From positions 286,402 through 350,401 of the forward strand of contig JAGTJU010000006.1 of the NCBI GenBank assembly GCA_022184915.1: a DNA stretch of 64,000 nt. Reading direction: 5' to 3'. Below the pieces are notes generated by a model. The model did no database searches. It was given only the letters and a program-made list of their open reading frames with translations, and was not told the origin of the DNA. Below are positions 56,787 through 64,000 of this stretch, piece by piece. Source of the stretch: Myxococcales bacterium. Lineage in GTDB: Bacteria; Myxococcota_A; Polyangia; Fen-1088. The stretch's first letter is position 1; every line of letters begins with the position of its first letter. Both the position numbers and the translations under genes were made by a program.

Positions 56787-58193
56787 ATGAGCTTCCGGGC
56801 GTGGCTCGACTCCGCGAGGGCAGCAGGCCTTGGTCTGTTGGCCCCGGCACTTCTTGCCGGGGTGCCTGTGGGGTGTCGCGGGGAGTCGCGACCAGCGCCT
56901 GGGCCCCCGGCAGGCGGTGGGGGCCCCGGCGCAACCTTGGACCTTCTGGTCCCCGAGCTCTCCCTGCCCACCGAGGAACGCGCCGTGCAAGCGGTCGCGC
57001 CGCCGGTCACGGCCCCACCGCGCGCGTTGCGCCGTTGCTTTGACGACCTGCCGGTGTGGACCGAGTCTGCCGTGCCCGACCTGCTCGACCGCGCCGCTGC
57101 CTATTTCGAGGCCGACGACGCCGCAGGCGCACTGGCCTGTGCGGAAGAAGCCGCACGCCAGGCGCCACGGTCCATCGAAGCGCATCACGATCGGGCCGCG
57201 GCCCTGATGCGCCTGGGGCGCTTGGACGACGCCCGCGAAGCGGTGACCCTGGTTCTGGCGATGGCGCCTCAAGACACGCAGGCGCTCGAGTTGGCGGCGG
57301 ACCTCTACGTCAACCATCTTGCGCCGTCATCTGAGCGTGCGGCCATTGGCCTTGCGTATGCGCGGAGAGCGAGTCGTGGTGCGGGGGGTATGCGCGCGCG
57401 CGTCGCCCGGGTCTCGCTTCTGGAGGGCCAGGCGCTCATTGATCTGGGGCAAGCCCATCAGGCCCTTCGACCGCTCAGCCGTGCGGTGGCCATGGCCGAC
57501 GGCGACCTGCGTCCGGCGGCGACCTACGAGCTGTCCGTGGCTCTCTTCGAGCTGGCGCGCTTCGATGAGGCGCGCGAACAGCTCGAAGCGGTGCTCGCTC
57601 TCGAGCCCGATAACGCGCATGCCCTCTTTCACATGGGCCTGGTCCTCGAGCGAGCCGGTGCCCTCGTCGAAGCCGACGCGGCCTTCGCGCGGGCCTCAGA
57701 GCTCGCCCCCGACAGTTTTCCGCCTCTGCTTTTGGTCTCTCCGAGGGACTTCGAGGAACGTGTCCGCCAGGCACTCGCGGCCCTTCCGCGCGAAGCCCAG
57801 GAAAGTCTCCACGACGTACCGGTGGAGACGGCGGACCTGCCAGCCCTTGACGATCTCGTGGCAGAGTCACCTCCGCTGTCGCCAACCATCCTGGGCCTGT
57901 TCCGGGGCCTGCCCCTGGGGCGGCACGCGGGACCCCAGGTAGGCACGACCGCAGCCCGCACCAAAAAGGGCCGAAGCACGTCGGGTCGCGTGCCCCCTGG
58001 CATCACGGCCGCGGCGTCTCCTGCACAGTACAGCGCCCCGGAGCGCGCGATCTTGCTCTACCGCCGGAACCTGCTGCGCACCGCGCGAACGGACGCGGAG
58101 CTCGACGAAGCCATCGCACGAACCTTGCTCCACGAGGTGGGTCACCTTCAGGGGGAGGATGACGGCTCCCTGCGCGATCGCGGTCTAGAGTGA
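56787..58193 (+). CDS. TPR lipoprotein fused to a zincin-like metallopeptidase domain
   Basis: A protein of 468 residues. A signal peptide ends at LAGVPVGC (lipobox-like), Cys near 30. TPR units fill about 105-310 (AAAYFEADDAAGALACAEEAARQAPRS and LEPDNAHALFHMGLVLERAGALVEA). The C-terminus (about 315-465) is the MMP/DUF1025 zincin-like domain: FEERVRQALAALPREAQESLHDV, LGLFRGLPLGRHA, AILLYRRNLLR and TLLHEVGHLQGEDD with the HEVGH zinc motif near 447. The third ligand is probably the Asp in GEDD. Family members are usually small cytosolic proteins of about 120-150 residues; here one is fused to TPRs and probably exported. The substrate is unknown. Confidence 0.8.
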   Translation: MSFRAWLDSARAAGLGLLAPALLAGVPVGCRGESRPAPGPPAGGGGPGATLDLLVPELSLPTEERAVQAVAPPVTAPPRALRRCFDDLPVWTESAVPDLLDRAAAYFEADDAAGALACAEEAARQAPRSIEAHHDRAAALMRLGRLDDAREAVTLVLAMAPQDTQALELAADLYVNHLAPSSERAAIGLAYARRASRGAGGMRARVARVSLLEGQALIDLGQAHQALRPLSRAVAMADGDLRPAATYELSVALFELARFDEAREQLEAVLALEPDNAHALFHMGLVLERAGALVEADAAFARASELAPDSFPPLLLVSPRDFEERVRQALAALPREAQESLHDVPVETADLPALDDLVAESPPLSPTILGLFRGLPLGRHAGPQVGTTAARTKKGRSTSGRVPPGITAAASPAQYSAPERAILLYRRNLLRTARTDAELDEAIARTLLHEVGHLQGEDDGSLRDRGLE

Positions 58194-58195
58194 GC

Positions 58196-58258
58196 GAAGA
58201 CCCAGATCGTCGATCGGGTCTTCGAAAGAGAAAAGCGCCCGCGCGCGCCCTCCGTAAA
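58196..58258. terminator. Two hairpins between convergent genes, likely two-way terminator
   Basis: The first stem pairs GAAGACCC (58196-58203) with GGGTCTTC (58216-58223) and GATC with GATC around a GTC loop. The second is CCCTCC and GGAGGG near 58240-58258. On the minus strand a T-rich run (TTTTCTCTTT) lies between them, which suits a terminator for the gene ending at 58300. Confidence 0.5.
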
Positions 58259-58299
58259 GGGGAGGGTGAGGCGTCGCAGGCGCCGACTCCCGGGCGAGG

Positions 58300-58995
58300 T
58301 CAGTTGCCCAGGTTGAGCTTTTCAGGCGCCTTGCCCTCGAGCTCGATCATCTGAGAGTCACTGGGGAGTACCGCGTTGCCCTCCATGAGCACCTTGCCCT
58401 CGGCATCCTGAAAGCGTTTGTGAGCGATGAGGCCGTTCGAGGCCGCGAAGCCCGTGACGGAGTTGATACCGAAGGTGCCGGTCACCACGTACATCTTGCC
58501 GGCTTCTGCCTTGAGCGGCTTCGGGCGGTCGGTCTTCCAGTCCTTGGTGGGATAGTCGGCGACCAGAAGGGCGCGTTCCTTCCTGCCATCGGGCGTGTCC
58601 GACACGAAAAAGTGCGGCTGGTCGCAGGGGCGGCACGTGGTGGCCTCTGCCTCGACGGCGGCCTTCTTCTTTTTGCTCGCGCGCTCGTTGCACTTGACCA
58701 ACTCCTCGGGGCACTCGTAGACCTCGAGGAGGTAGGCCTTGACCTGAACGTCTTTGTCCAGGTACTTGCTCATGGACTTTCGCAGCCCGTACACCGAGAA
58801 CTCACCCGTGTCGTACTTGAGCGGAGCCCGCTTGATGTCGTCGAAATTGGGCGAAGGGGGCAAATTCACCTTCACATCGGGAAGCGCTTCTCCTTGAGCC
58901 TGAGCCATCGGGGCCTTTAGGACCACCGGCAGGGCGCTCGTCAGAATGATACCTAAGGAAAAAAACGAGGTGTGTTTCAAGACGTTTCGCGCCAT
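58300..58995 (-). CDS. Secreted protein of unknown function
   Basis: A protein of 231 residues. A signal peptide (residues 1-34; SFFSLGIILTSALPVVLKAPMAQAQ) is clear. The mature part has a DKDVQVKAYLLEVYECPEELVKC strand pair, a Lys-rich patch (SKKKKAAVEAEA), a CRPCDQPHFFVSD segment and an MYVVTGTFGINSV strand, which together resemble an OB-like beta-barrel with Cys that could form disulphides (Cys near 95, 102, 120 and 123). I recognise no known family. The ribosome site GAGGAGG (59006-59012 on the minus strand) lies 11 nt before the ATG and supports this start. The ATG lies on a CATG shared with a possible start of the divergent gene. A terminator follows. Confidence 0.75.
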   Translation of the reverse strand: MARNVLKHTSFFSLGIILTSALPVVLKAPMAQAQGEALPDVKVNLPPSPNFDDIKRAPLKYDTGEFSVYGLRKSMSKYLDKDVQVKAYLLEVYECPEELVKCNERASKKKKAAVEAEATTCRPCDQPHFFVSDTPDGRKERALLVADYPTKDWKTDRPKPLKAEAGKMYVVTGTFGINSVTGFAASNGLIAHKRFQDAEGKVLMEGNAVLPSDSQMIELEGKAPEKLNLGN

Positions 58996-59026
58996 GCGGA
59001 CTCAATCCTCCTCGATCACCAGTAAC

Positions 59027-60787
59027 ATGCGTGTCTTTCGCTTACAAGCGCAGGCTTCTGCGGGGGTAACCCGTCAATCGACTGACGGGGCTTGCCTTTG
59101 GGCGTGGGCCTTGGTTGGCATCACCTTGCTCGCCTTTCTTCCCCTTTTTTCGGGGTGCCGGCGGGGACGCCACGGGAAGTCGACCTCGGGAGTCCAGGCC
59201 CCTGTCGTCCGTGCGCCTTTGCCGGATCCTGGCGGTGAGGTGCTGGCCCGCGCCCTCACGCTGCCGTACCCGGAGCACTTTGCGTCCGAGGCCGACGCGC
59301 CAGCCTCCGGGGGGATCTTGAAGGTCCACCTCGACGTCGAGCCCCCGCACCTCAATCCGCTCATCGACAACAACCAGGCGATATCGACGGTGACGCACGG
59401 CCTTGTCTACGAGCCGCTCGTGACCTGCCGTGGCGATCGCCCCGCTCCGGGATTGGCCGAAACCTGGGACACGAGCCCTGACGGGCTGAGGCTCAGCCTC
59501 AAACTCAAGGATGGCGCGACATGGCACGATGGCCGCCCCGTCGCACCGGTGGATGTGCAGGCCACCTTCGAGCAGCTCCTGCGCAGCAACACGCGCCAGC
59601 CTCTCTTCAGGACGTGGCTGCGCGACGTCGAGGCGGTGGAAATCGCTCCCGACCGCACCATTCGCTTTCGCCTGTTGCGGCCCTCGCGACAGGCCTTGCA
59701 TGCTCTCTGTGAAATTCCCGTTCTGCCCGCCCTCGCCGATCGGGGCACGGCCGCCGAGAAAGCCCAGCTGGCGCGTACACCGATTGGCAGCGGGCCCTTC
59801 AAGGTGGTTGGCTGGGAACGAGGCCACCGGATCAAGTTGGCGCGCAACGAGAGCTATCATGGTGTCGTGCCTCACCTCGGCGAGCTGTGGTTCGAGATCG
59901 ACGGCGACGGCGCCCGCGCGATGATCCGCACGAAACGCGGGCAAATCGATATCCTGCCTCAGGTGCTACCGGTGCATTTCCCAGAGCAGCTTCAGCCTGC
60001 GGCCTTGGGCCCGCAGCTCGAGGTTTACCGGCTGCAACCCCTCAGGTTCGCCTACGTGGTCCTCAACACGCGGCGAGACCCTCTCTCCGACGCCCGGTTT
60101 CGCTGGGCGCTTTCGCGCCTGTGGCAACGGGAGCGGCTGGCCAAGGAGTTGCACGAGGGCCTCGCACGGCCCCTCGGAGGCCCGCCCTTTGGCGAGACCC
60201 CTGCCACGCCCTTTGACCGCGCGGCCGCGAGCGCGGCGCTCGACGACGCCGGATACCGGGACCTCAACGCCGACGGGGTCCGCGACCGCAATGGCGCGCC
60301 CATTCGGCTGACGTTTTTGCACGTCGCGGGATCGAAGATGGTGGCCAAGGAGGCCCATCAGTTCGCGCTCGAGTTGCGCCGCGCAGGGGTCTTGCTCGAC
60401 GTGGTTGCGCTCGATCCCTCCACCTTCATGTCCCGTCTTCGCGAAGGTGACTTCGACTTGGCGCCCCTCGTGTGGGAAGGTGCCCCCGGGGAGGACCCGC
60501 GCGCCTCATTCGGTCCCGACGGCGTGTTCAACTTTGGGGGCTACCACTCGCCGCAGCTGCAAGGGCTGCTCGACGAATGGGTGCTGGCGCAAACACCGGA
60601 GGCCCGCGCCGAGCTGCGGGCGAAGTTGGCCCACCTGCTCGCCACCGAAACCCCCGCGATCTTCCTGTACCGCTTCGACACCCTCGCGCTCGTGTCCAAG
60701 CGGGTGCGCGGGCTCGCGGCCGAGGGTGACCGTTTCGATTATCGTCAGGTATGGCTCACCGAAGGCCGCGACGACCCGGGCGAATGA
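59027..60787 (+). CDS. Family-5 peptide-binding lipoprotein (OppA-like), orphan
   Basis: About 586 residues. A signal peptide ends at LPLFSGC (lipobox); Cys near 44 is lipidated. The rest is the ABC-transporter substrate-binding fold of the OppA/DppA family: PHLNPLIDNNQAISTVTHGLVYEPL, LAETWDTSPDGLRLSLKLKDGATWHDGRPV, GSGPFKVVGWERGHRIKLARNESYHG and SFGPDGVFNFGGYHSPQL. It binds oligopeptides or other solutes in the periplasm. No permease or ATPase gene is next to it, so it must work with a transporter elsewhere or act as a sensor. The start is uncertain; the frame is open to 58946, but the ATG at 58994 overlaps the divergent ATG, so 59027 is preferred. Confidence 0.85.
   Translation: MRVFRLQAQASAGVTRQSTDGACLWAWALVGITLLAFLPLFSGCRRGRHGKSTSGVQAPVVRAPLPDPGGEVLARALTLPYPEHFASEADAPASGGILKVHLDVEPPHLNPLIDNNQAISTVTHGLVYEPLVTCRGDRPAPGLAETWDTSPDGLRLSLKLKDGATWHDGRPVAPVDVQATFEQLLRSNTRQPLFRTWLRDVEAVEIAPDRTIRFRLLRPSRQALHALCEIPVLPALADRGTAAEKAQLARTPIGSGPFKVVGWERGHRIKLARNESYHGVVPHLGELWFEIDGDGARAMIRTKRGQIDILPQVLPVHFPEQLQPAALGPQLEVYRLQPLRFAYVVLNTRRDPLSDARFRWALSRLWQRERLAKELHEGLARPLGGPPFGETPATPFDRAAASAALDDAGYRDLNADGVRDRNGAPIRLTFLHVAGSKMVAKEAHQFALELRRAGVLLDVVALDPSTFMSRLREGDFDLAPLVWEGAPGEDPRASFGPDGVFNFGGYHSPQLQGLLDEWVLAQTPEARAELRAKLAHLLATETPAIFLYRFDTLALVSKRVRGLAAEGDRFDYRQVWLTEGRDDPGE
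59070..59089. repeat. Inverted repeat at the divergent promoter region
   Basis: CCCGTCA, 6 nt (ATCGAC), TGACGGG. The 7-bp arms are perfect. It lies 45 nt into the peptide-binding gene and 75 nt upstream of the divergent gene, so it may be an operator for the latter. Confidence 0.35.
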
Positions 60788-61965
60788 GGACGCGGAGTCC
60801 ACGCCTCGGGTTCGGGCGGGTGTCCCTGCGCGCGATGGCCTGGGTGTCGCTGTCGTGGATCCTGGCTCCCGGGGCCGTCCACGCCGAACAGGGGCGCTGC
60901 CCAGGGCCGGTCGTGCGCGCCCCCGCGACGGCGTCCCCGTTGCCAGGGTGGAAACACAGCACCTACGACGGTGCGGCCGAGGCCGTTCGTGCAAACCAAG
61001 AGGCGGACGCGCTCGTGCTCGCCCGTCGTTACGACGAGGCGGACCGCCTCCTCGCGCGCGCGAGTGCGCTCGACCCCGGCTGGTTGATGCCGCGGTTGCG
61101 GCGCGCGGGTCTCCTCGTACGCAGAGACCGGCTCCACGAAAGCGCGCGGGTGCTTGGGGCGCTGCTCGAGGAGGGTTTCGTGCCCTACGAAAGGCTCTCG
61201 CGGGAGGCTGTCGACCTCGTGGCCTTGTGGGCAAGAGCCGACGAAACTGGGCTGTCTCCTTTGGTCAAGGAGGCGTCACGCACGTGGTCCGCGTACGTTC
61301 GCAGCGGTGTGCTGTTGGTTTCGCGCTTGCGTCCCGCCGTGAAGCTGGCATCCGAGGACGGCCCCTTACCGCTGCTCTTGAATCAGGAGGTCGTCTCGTG
61401 GAACGCAGAGACGGGGCGGTACTTCCAGGTCACAGCGGAGCGGGGGCAGGTTCTGGTGGCTCGGCCCACGGCCGACAACCGCGCTCTGCTGTTCCTGACG
61501 GCCACCCGCGTGCGGCGGCATCGCGGTTCGTTGCGCGCCTTCGAGGGCGTCGTGGTTCACTGGCTTTCCCTCGACGACTTGAACCAGCATCGAAGGATCC
61601 CTATCGCCGACCCCGTCGCCGTCGCCGCCGTGGGCTTCGCCGAGGACGGCGGTCCTACCGTGACATTCGAGAACGAGGGCCGTCGTTGGTCCTGGCCAAC
61701 GGTGGCGGAAGACATCGGCGAACGTCAGGGCAGGGGAGGGCGGCGTGCGCCGGGCGGACGCATTCGGCTGACGGTCGACGGGGTAGGTCCCTCCACCCGC
61801 ACGGTTGGAACGGGGCCATGCCGGATGCATCTCGAAGACGATCCCGCGAAGCGGCTTGGACCCACCGTCAAGGTGCGCGGCGTCCCCCCGCGGCGCTTGC
61901 CTTCCCCACATGGCCTGGCCCTTTTTGGACTGCCCCTTCCGGGCGAAGCTACGCCCCTTCCGTGA
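60784..61965 (+). CDS. Secreted protein with TPR-like start, unknown function
   Basis: A protein of 393 residues. A signal peptide (about 1-34; AMAWVSLSWILAPGAVHA) leads to a TPR-like helical part (about 65-125; EADALVLARRYDEADRLLARASALDPGW and LLVRRDRLHESARVLGALLEEG). The middle (about 170-290) is beta-rich (YFQVTAERGQVLVARPTADNRALLFLTATR), and the end is a Pro/Arg-rich tail with GLALFGLPLPGEATPLP. No catalytic motif is visible. The ATG overlaps the stop of the peptide-binding gene (ATGA), so the two are made together and may act together. I do not recognise the family. Confidence 0.7.
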   Translation: MRTRSPRLGFGRVSLRAMAWVSLSWILAPGAVHAEQGRCPGPVVRAPATASPLPGWKHSTYDGAAEAVRANQEADALVLARRYDEADRLLARASALDPGWLMPRLRRAGLLVRRDRLHESARVLGALLEEGFVPYERLSREAVDLVALWARADETGLSPLVKEASRTWSAYVRSGVLLVSRLRPAVKLASEDGPLPLLLNQEVVSWNAETGRYFQVTAERGQVLVARPTADNRALLFLTATRVRRHRGSLRAFEGVVVHWLSLDDLNQHRRIPIADPVAVAAVGFAEDGGPTVTFENEGRRWSWPTVAEDIGERQGRGGRRAPGGRIRLTVDGVGPSTRTVGTGPCRMHLEDDPAKRLGPTVKVRGVPPRRLPSPHGLALFGLPLPGEATPLP

Positions 61966-61991
61966 GGACCATGTTCGAAAACTTGGCGCCG

Positions 61992-62008
61992 GTTACATGT
62001 AGGGTAAC
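61992..62008. promoter_or_regulatory. Palindrome before a small secreted-protein gene
   Basis: GTTAC, 7 nt, GTAAC, with TAGGGT (62000-62005) inside it as a -10-like box 11 nt before the ATG at 62017. Confidence 0.3.
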
Positions 62009-62016
62009 ATCGCCTA

Positions 62017-62235
62017 ATGAAGCTCGAACGGCGTCACGGTCTTTTTGGCATTGCCCTTCTCGGTACGCTCCTCACCGCGGTCCTGCTGGCCCGAGGCTCT
62101 GTGGCGGCGACCCCCAAGCCCGCCCCGCACGGCGATTGGGAAGCGGTGTCCTATCCCGCCTTGGATAGGCTCATCGCTCAGCGCGCCGCTGACGCGCGTG
62201 CAAAGACAGCGTCCGCCCGTCAAACTCCCCGATGA
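62017..62235 (+). CDS. Small membrane or secreted protein (72 residues)
   Basis: MKLERRH is followed by a hydrophobic stretch (GLFGIALLGTLLTAVLLARGS) that is a signal peptide or single membrane helix. The short rest (VAATPKPAPHGDWEAVSYP to the end) is Ala/Arg-rich. No known family. Its position, 51 nt after the secreted TPR-like protein, and the in-frame palindrome ahead of it support a real gene, but evidence from the coding sequence is slim. Confidence 0.5.
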   Translation: MKLERRHGLFGIALLGTLLTAVLLARGSVAATPKPAPHGDWEAVSYPALDRLIAQRAADARAKTASARQTPR

Positions 62236-62291
62236 AAGTCGTTCCGGGCGGGTGTCGGGGTGGGCCCGCAGTGGGGATGTTGGCGTAGGCG

Positions 62292-62319
62292 TTTACGTTT
62301 TGGCGATCTGTGTTACGGT
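62292..62319 (+). promoter_or_regulatory. Sigma70-type promoter of the epimerase gene
   Basis: TTTACG, 16 nt, TACGGT. Transcription would start near 62326, about 38 nt before the ATG; AGGTGG lies 7 nt before the ATG. Confidence 0.45.
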
Positions 62320-62363
62320 CCCCGGCCGCGGCACCGTCCGCCTTTCGAATCAGGTGGTGACTC

Positions 62364-63308
62364 ATGGCTAGAAATTTCCTTGTAACCGGCGGTGCCGGCT
62401 TCATCGGCTCCTCGCTCGCGCGCGCCCTGGTGCAGCGGGGCGACAACGTGAGGATCATCGATGATCTCTCGTCGGGAAAACGAGACAACTTGGCCGACCT
62501 GCAAGGCAAGGTCGAGCTCATCGAAGCCAGCATCCTCGACAACGGCGCGCTCGAAGCGGCCATGGCCGGGGTCGAGGTGGTCTATCACGAGGCCGCGCTT
62601 CCCTCCGTGCCCCGTTCGGTCGCAGAGCCCGTACCCAGCCACGAGGTCAATGCCACCGGCACCCTCAGGGTGCTCGAGGCCGCGCGCGCGGCCAAGGTGC
62701 GGCGGCTGGTGTACGCCGGGTCGTCTTCGGCCTATGGCGAAACCCCCACGCTCCCAAAGGTGGAGTCCATGCCGTGCTCTGTCTTGTCCCCCTATGCCGC
62801 GTCGAAGCTGGCAGGGGAGCAGTATTGCCAGGTGTGGAGCCACGTCTACGGACTCGAGACGGTGACCCTGCGTTACTTCAACGTTTTCGGCGCACGCCAG
62901 GATCCGAACTCTCAGTACGCCGCCGTCGTGCCCAAGTTCGTGACGGCCGCCCTCCGGGGAGAGTCTCCCGTCATATTCGGCGACGGCCTGCAGTCGCGCG
63001 ACTTCTGCTACATCGACAACGTCATCGAGGCGAACCTCAAGGCCGCCGACGCGACGGGTGTGTCCGGCCAGGTGTTCAACGTCGCCTGCGGCCTCGCCGT
63101 CACCCTGCTCGAGGTGGTGAGCGCGGTGGGCAAGCTCCTCGGAAAAGACCTGGTCGCGCAGCACGCCGCGGCGCGGACCGGCGACATCAAGCACAGCCTG
63201 GCCGACATCACGAAGGCCAAGCAGATGCTGGGCTACACGGCCTCGGTGGACGTATACGAGGGTCTGCGTCGGACCGTCGAGTGGTACAAGGCGAAGGCCT
63301 CTGCGTAG
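62364..63308 (+). CDS. NAD-dependent sugar-nucleotide epimerase/dehydratase
   Basis: A protein of 314 residues of the extended SDR family. The NAD-binding GGAGFIGS (residues 9-16), the catalytic Ser (YAGSSSAYGE) and the YxxxK pair (YAASK, near 150) are all intact. NVFGARQDPNSQYAAVVPKF, FCYIDNVIEANLKA and GDIKHSLADITKAKQMLGY are typical of UDP-glucose/UDP-GlcNAc 4-epimerases (WbpP/GalE type), which supply sugars for polysaccharide or LPS. The exact sugar cannot be told. It has its own promoter and a good ribosome site. yicC follows 10 nt after its stop. Confidence 0.9.
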   Translation: MARNFLVTGGAGFIGSSLARALVQRGDNVRIIDDLSSGKRDNLADLQGKVELIEASILDNGALEAAMAGVEVVYHEAALPSVPRSVAEPVPSHEVNATGTLRVLEAARAAKVRRLVYAGSSSAYGETPTLPKVESMPCSVLSPYAASKLAGEQYCQVWSHVYGLETVTLRYFNVFGARQDPNSQYAAVVPKFVTAALRGESPVIFGDGLQSRDFCYIDNVIEANLKAADATGVSGQVFNVACGLAVTLLEVVSAVGKLLGKDLVAQHAAARTGDIKHSLADITKAKQMLGYTASVDVYEGLRRTVEWYKAKASA

Positions 63309-63318
63309 CGTTTCGCTC

Positions 63319-64000
63319 ATGAACAGCATGACTGGGTTTGGCCGCGCTACGGCCGATTCTTCCGCCGGCCGCGTGAACGTGGAGCTGCGATCGGTCAACC
63401 ACCGGGCTCTCGACATCAAGGTGCGGGCCCGCGACGTGGACGGGGCGACGGAAGCGGCCCTCGTGGCAGCCGTCCGAAGCGCGCTTTTGCGCGGCTCCGT
63501 TACTGTCAGCCTCGACGTGGACAGCGGCTCGGGCGTGCTCGTGGACGAGGCCTACTTCAAAGGCCTGGCGGAGGCTGTGGAGCGGGTGAGGTCCAGCCTG
63601 GGCCTCATCCAACCCGCCAGTTTGGAGACCCTGGTCGCCTTCGCAAACTTGGTCCGGAGCGAGGGAGGGTCGGCCCGCCCGCGCATGTCCTGGGACGATG
63701 TGTCGCCCGCCTTCGCGGAGGCACTCACGCTCCTTCAGGGCAGCCGGCGTCGGGAGGGCGAGGCGCTCGGTCGCGACCTGCGGGAGCGCCACGGAAAGCT
63801 CGCGGAGCTTGCTTCTGCCCTCGAGGCCCGCACGAGCGGGGCGTCAGCGCGCGCCGTGAGTCGCCTTCGCCAGCGGCTTTCGGCCTTGCTCGAGACCCCC
63901 GAGTTTGACCCCCAGCGGCTCGCCCAGGAAGTGGCCGTTCTCGCCGACCGCAGTGACGTGACGGAAGAACTCGTGCGCCTGCGCGCCCATCTCGAACACC
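63319..64000 (+). CDS. yicC: YicC-family endoribonuclease, 3' end missing
   Basis: About 227 residues are visible; the frame runs off the window. The family is about 290 residues long, so roughly a quarter is missing. MNSMTGFGRA at the start is the YicC signature, with NVELRSVNHRALDIKVR next. The C-terminal family domain begins near LRERHGKLAELASALEAR, and EVAVLADRSDVTEELVRLRAHLEH, at the window end, is its conserved core. YicC is an endoribonuclease with a role in small-RNA and stress control in E. coli. The ATG at 63319 fits the family; 63328 (ATGACTGGG) is an alternative. Confidence 0.92.
   Translation, partial: MNSMTGFGRATADSSAGRVNVELRSVNHRALDIKVRARDVDGATEAALVAAVRSALLRGSVTVSLDVDSGSGVLVDEAYFKGLAEAVERVRSSLGLIQPASLETLVAFANLVRSEGGSARPRMSWDDVSPAFAEALTLLQGSRRREGEALGRDLRERHGKLAELASALEARTSGASARAVSRLRQRLSALLETPEFDPQRLAQEVAVLADRSDVTEELVRLRAHLEH

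Overview
This 64 kb window is GC-rich and almost completely coding. It reads as a chromosomal segment of a myxobacterium-like bacterium (Myxococcota, formerly Deltaproteobacteria). The evidence is a giant kinase/TPR/GAF/sigma54-activator fusion, a matrixin protease with a MYXO-CTERM-like tail (Cys, hydrophobic stretch, Arg-rich end), two tandem outer-membrane barrel proteins of myxobacterial type, many lipoproteins, and a PilF/Tgl-like plus RodZ-like pair. I saw no tRNA, rRNA, CRISPR array, insertion sequence, integrase or prophage gene. This is core genome with lineage-specific surface genes, not an island.

Layout. 1-5.4 kb: end of a secreted carboxypeptidase-regulatory-like repeat protein, a coupled unknown/matrixin protease pair, and a frameshifted AsmA-like plus GT51 transglycosylase. 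5.4-11.4 kb: a catalytically degenerate D-Ala-D-Ala-ligase-like protein, a HARE-HTH/Mrr-like protein, lipB, a second ATP-grasp protein, a GNAT acetyltransferase and a HEAT-repeat lipoprotein. 11.4-17.8 kb: the 1680-residue kinase/activator, followed by a sigma54-type promoter in front of a small lipoprotein, then a coiled-coil protein. 17.8-19.6 kb: two outer-membrane barrels. 19.9-25.2 kb: ftsY and smc, divergent. 25.2-31.8 kb: ferredoxin, a PpiC-like lipoprotein, cmk, rpsA, an AI-2E-type transporter and a Cys-less class II amidotransferase. 31.9-40.4 kb: queE, a TPR lipoprotein, a RodZ-like protein, recO, a VOC protein, glyS and ppdK. 40.4-46.2 kb: two large translationally coupled secreted proteins and a SPOR protein. 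46.2-53.8 kb: a TamA/BamA-like and TamB-like pair, the latter frameshifted. 53.9-64 kb: polA, a TPR-metallopeptidase, an orphan peptide-binding lipoprotein with neighbours, a sugar-nucleotide epimerase and the start of yicC.

Common themes are cell envelope (peptidoglycan synthesis, TamA/TamB, SPOR, RodZ, lipoproteins), chromosome and DNA maintenance (smc, polA, recO), and translation and protein targeting (rpsA, glyS, ftsY). Several proteins keep a recognisable enzyme fold but lack key catalytic residues. Many genes lack a Shine-Dalgarno sequence and instead carry a TANNNT box 5-14 nt before the start codon, which suggests frequent leaderless transcription. The best candidate for a new regulatory unit is the kinase/activator at 11419-16461 with the palindrome, -24/-12 promoter and lipoprotein directly behind it.
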